Assembly: GCA_964621525.1 (NCBI GenBank)
Contig: CAZUMS010000053.1
Span: 1 to 7,580 of the forward strand
Origin: CAZMGV01 sp964621525 [NCBI: uncultured bacterium]
GTDB lineage: Bacteria; JAGRBM01
Direction of reading: 5' to 3'
DNA length: 7,580 nucleotides
How positions within the stretch are numbered: position 1 is the first letter of the stretch; every line of letters begins with the position of its first letter. The notes beneath the pieces are model-generated. The model made no database searches, had not been told where the DNA came from, and was given only the letters and a program-made list of their open reading frames with translations. The translations under genes and the position numbers were made by a program. Shown piece by piece: positions 6,238-7,580 of this stretch.

Positions 6238-7296
6238 ATGCACCGCAAACTGCTTATCGCCCTTGGGGCCGCCATCGTGCTCCTGCTCTGCTTGGGGCTC
6301 TACCAGCTGATGCACGACCCCGGCCCCGGCCGGGCTCCGGCGGCCGGTGCGGACAGCGCGCAGGGGGAAATCCCCACATCCCTCAACTTCTCGGAAGGCG
6401 TGGACCCGGCGGCGGAAATCCGTCGCGCCGAGTTCGAGAAGGTGAACGACCGCGAGCTGCTCGGCCCCGAATTCCTCGACGTCTTCAACCGGTTCATCTT
6501 CGAGTACCACCAGGCGCCCCGGAGCGCACTCATGGAAAACTTCAACCGGTGGCTCGAGAAGAACTATTCGGAAGCCGAGGCGAAGCGGATCCGGGAGGTG
6601 TTCCTCAAGTATCTCGACTACGTGGAGCGGATGCAGCAGCCCGGTTTCTTCTCGGGCAGCGAGGATACCCGCGACCAGATCGAGAAAACCCGCCGTCTCC
6701 GCCGGGAGATCTTCGGGCAGGAGCTTGCCGATATCTTCTTCCGGGACGAGGAAAAGAGCGTGGACTATGCGCTGGAGGTCCGGGACATCCAGGCCGACGA
6801 GTCGCTGGACGAGAAGACGAAGAAACAGCGGATCGAGGAGCTCGCCGCCGGGCTCCCGCCGGAGCTTCGCGACTCGCTGATCTTCAAGGACCCGCGCCAG
6901 AAGTTCATCGAGGACCAGAAGGCGCTGGCCGCCGAGATGGAGGCCATGTCCGAGGAACAGAAAGCGGCGAAGATGCACGAGCTCCGGGTCCAGCACTTCG
7001 GCGAAGAGGCCGCCGTCCGGCTCGAGGCGCTCGATACCGAGATGGCCGCCCGGCGCGGCCGGCTCCGCAGCTACGACACCGCCCGGCAGGCGTTCCTCGC
7101 CGACCCCGCGACGGCGTCACTCTCCCGCGAGGAGAAAGACGCCCGCATGAAAGCCCTCCGCGAGCAGCACCTCAGCCCCCTCGAACAGGAAGAGGCCGCC
7201 GCCCGCGAAACCATCGGCACCGTCACCGAAGAACAGCTCCGCCAGTGGATGGAGCAGCAGAAGGCCAATCAGCAGCAACAGCCGGCCGGCCAGTGA
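6238..7296 (+). CDS. Lipase chaperone (Lif/LifO foldase) family protein, divergent
   Basis: This 352-residue protein has an N-terminal membrane anchor (5-24), a Pro/Gly/Ala-rich linker (28-44) and a long, almost entirely helical, charged periplasmic domain, which is the layout and length of lipase-specific foldases. Family-like stretches are RRLRREIFGQELADIFFRDEE (152-172), the LPPELRDSL segment (206-214), DPRQKFIEDQKALAAEM (218-234), LRVQHFGEEAAVRLEALD (249-266) and the following RLRSYDTARQAFL. Known members fold secreted lipases sterically while anchored in the inner membrane. The signature Rx1x2FDY(F/C)LSAxGE seems to correspond to LDVFNRFIFEYHQ (80-92), which keeps the Phe residues but loses Arg, Asp-Tyr and the Gly-Glu end. 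The tail is Gln-rich. ATG follows GGAG at 5 nt. No lipase gene is in the window, although this family normally sits next to one. Client unknown. Confidence 0.85.
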   Translation: MHRKLLIALGAAIVLLLCLGLYQLMHDPGPGRAPAAGADSAQGEIPTSLNFSEGVDPAAEIRRAEFEKVNDRELLGPEFLDVFNRFIFEYHQAPRSALMENFNRWLEKNYSEAEAKRIREVFLKYLDYVERMQQPGFFSGSEDTRDQIEKTRRLRREIFGQELADIFFRDEEKSVDYALEVRDIQADESLDEKTKKQRIEELAAGLPPELRDSLIFKDPRQKFIEDQKALAAEMEAMSEEQKAAKMHELRVQHFGEEAAVRLEALDTEMAARRGRLRSYDTARQAFLADPATASLSREEKDARMKALREQHLSPLEQEEAAARETIGTVTEEQLRQWMEQQKANQQQQPAGQ

Positions 7297-7326
7297 GGGG
7301 AAACGATTCCTCGCTCATCCTGCCCC

Positions 7327-7443
7327 CCCTCACCCGGCCTTTCGATGACTCAGGGCCGCCTTCTGCCTGTCAGCAAACATCGCCCTCTTTAAATACCCAT
7401 CCCCCCGCACCCCCTTCCCGATTCACGGGAAGGGGTGAGGGAG
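7327..7443. repeat. REP-like palindromic element
   Basis: A perfect 10-bp inverted repeat, CCCCTTCCCG (7411-7420) and CGGGAAGGGG (7426-7435), has the loop ATTCA. The right arm continues as TGAGGGAGG and the left arm is an imperfect match to that (CCCCCCGCAC). A separate upstream CCCTCACCC (7327-7335) is the exact complement of GGGTGAGGG (7433-7441), so an outer arm or a second degraded copy is present. No T-tract follows on either strand, so it does not look like a simple terminator. It resembles the GC-rich intergenic palindromes of the REP/BIME type found in many genomes. Only one element is visible here. Confidence 0.55.
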
Positions 7444-7580
7444 GCGAATGCCCATCATTTAACATGTAAAGAACCCGTTTTTTAATGTGCCGTTTTCCGG
7501 CACTACCCCGTCCAACTCCCTGATTCCGCTCGCGATTCCGGCGGAGGGGCCGCCCAAACCATTTTGAATGTTCCTTGCAA
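7444..7580. other. Non-coding tail, AT-richer than the rest
   Basis: No frame of useful length with a ribosome binding site was found here. It holds a T6 run (7478-7483) followed by a 6-bp hairpin (GTGCCG 7487-7492 with CGGCAC 7498-7503, loop TTTTC). The T-run precedes rather than follows the stem on the plus strand, so the hairpin is not a standard terminator. An ATG at 7568 continues to the window edge with no close Shine-Dalgarno and is not called. Confidence 0.4.

Noticed and set aside
6549-7469. A 306-codon plus-strand frame overlapping the lipase-chaperone-like gene
   Set aside because: It is out of frame with a gene having a good ribosome site, membrane anchor and family motifs; its product is Arg/Gly/Pro-rich and runs through the palindrome.
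7478-7503. T6 run plus GTGCCG/CGGCAC hairpin as a terminator of the plus-strand operon
   Set aside because: The T-run is before the stem on the plus strand, and the minus-strand reading is followed by ATTAAAAAA, not T's.

Overview
This 7.6 kb window is high-GC, densely coded DNA from what looks like a Gram-negative bacterium. The signs are a secreted protein with a signal peptide, a lipase-chaperone-family protein (a periplasmic family), and a proteobacterial-style membrane diguanylate cyclase. The lineage cannot be fixed from sequence alone; a high-GC proteobacterium or delta-proteobacterium-like group is the best guess. No mobile element, CRISPR array, tRNA or rRNA was seen.

Layout. (1) Positions 1-168 (+) hold a short reading frame touching the window edge, unrecognised. 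It converges with the peroxiredoxin gene on a shared, almost symmetrical terminator hairpin (204-236). (2) Three housekeeping-type genes lie on the minus strand, transcribed right to left: an AMP-forming acetyl-CoA synthetase (1941-3692), a retinol-dehydrogenase-like SDR oxidoreductase (1011-1841) and a typical 2-Cys peroxiredoxin (262-858). A 13-bp hairpin followed by T's separates the synthetase from the SDR. The SDR start codon lies only 27 nt beyond it, so the hairpin may act as an attenuator. (3) A short divergent region (3693-3780) separates the synthetase from a plus-strand three-gene cluster: a six-TM GGDEF diguanylate cyclase (GTG start at 3781), a secreted protein of unrecognised family (5049-6224) joined to it by an ATGA overlap, and a membrane-anchored lipase-chaperone-family protein (6238-7296) 13 nt later. 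(4) The last 284 nt have no gene but hold a REP-like palindrome and a small hairpin.

The minus-strand genes are ordinary metabolism and oxidative-stress functions. The plus-strand cluster is the interesting part. A c-di-GMP synthase, a composite periplasmic or secreted protein (TolB/CsgG-like start, jelly-roll-like end) and a steric-foldase homologue appear to be one transcription unit, yet no lipase, the usual client of that chaperone family, is present. The signature motif of the chaperone is also strongly altered. The hypothesis worth testing is that this is an envelope module in which the foldase-like protein serves a non-lipase client, perhaps its operon neighbour.
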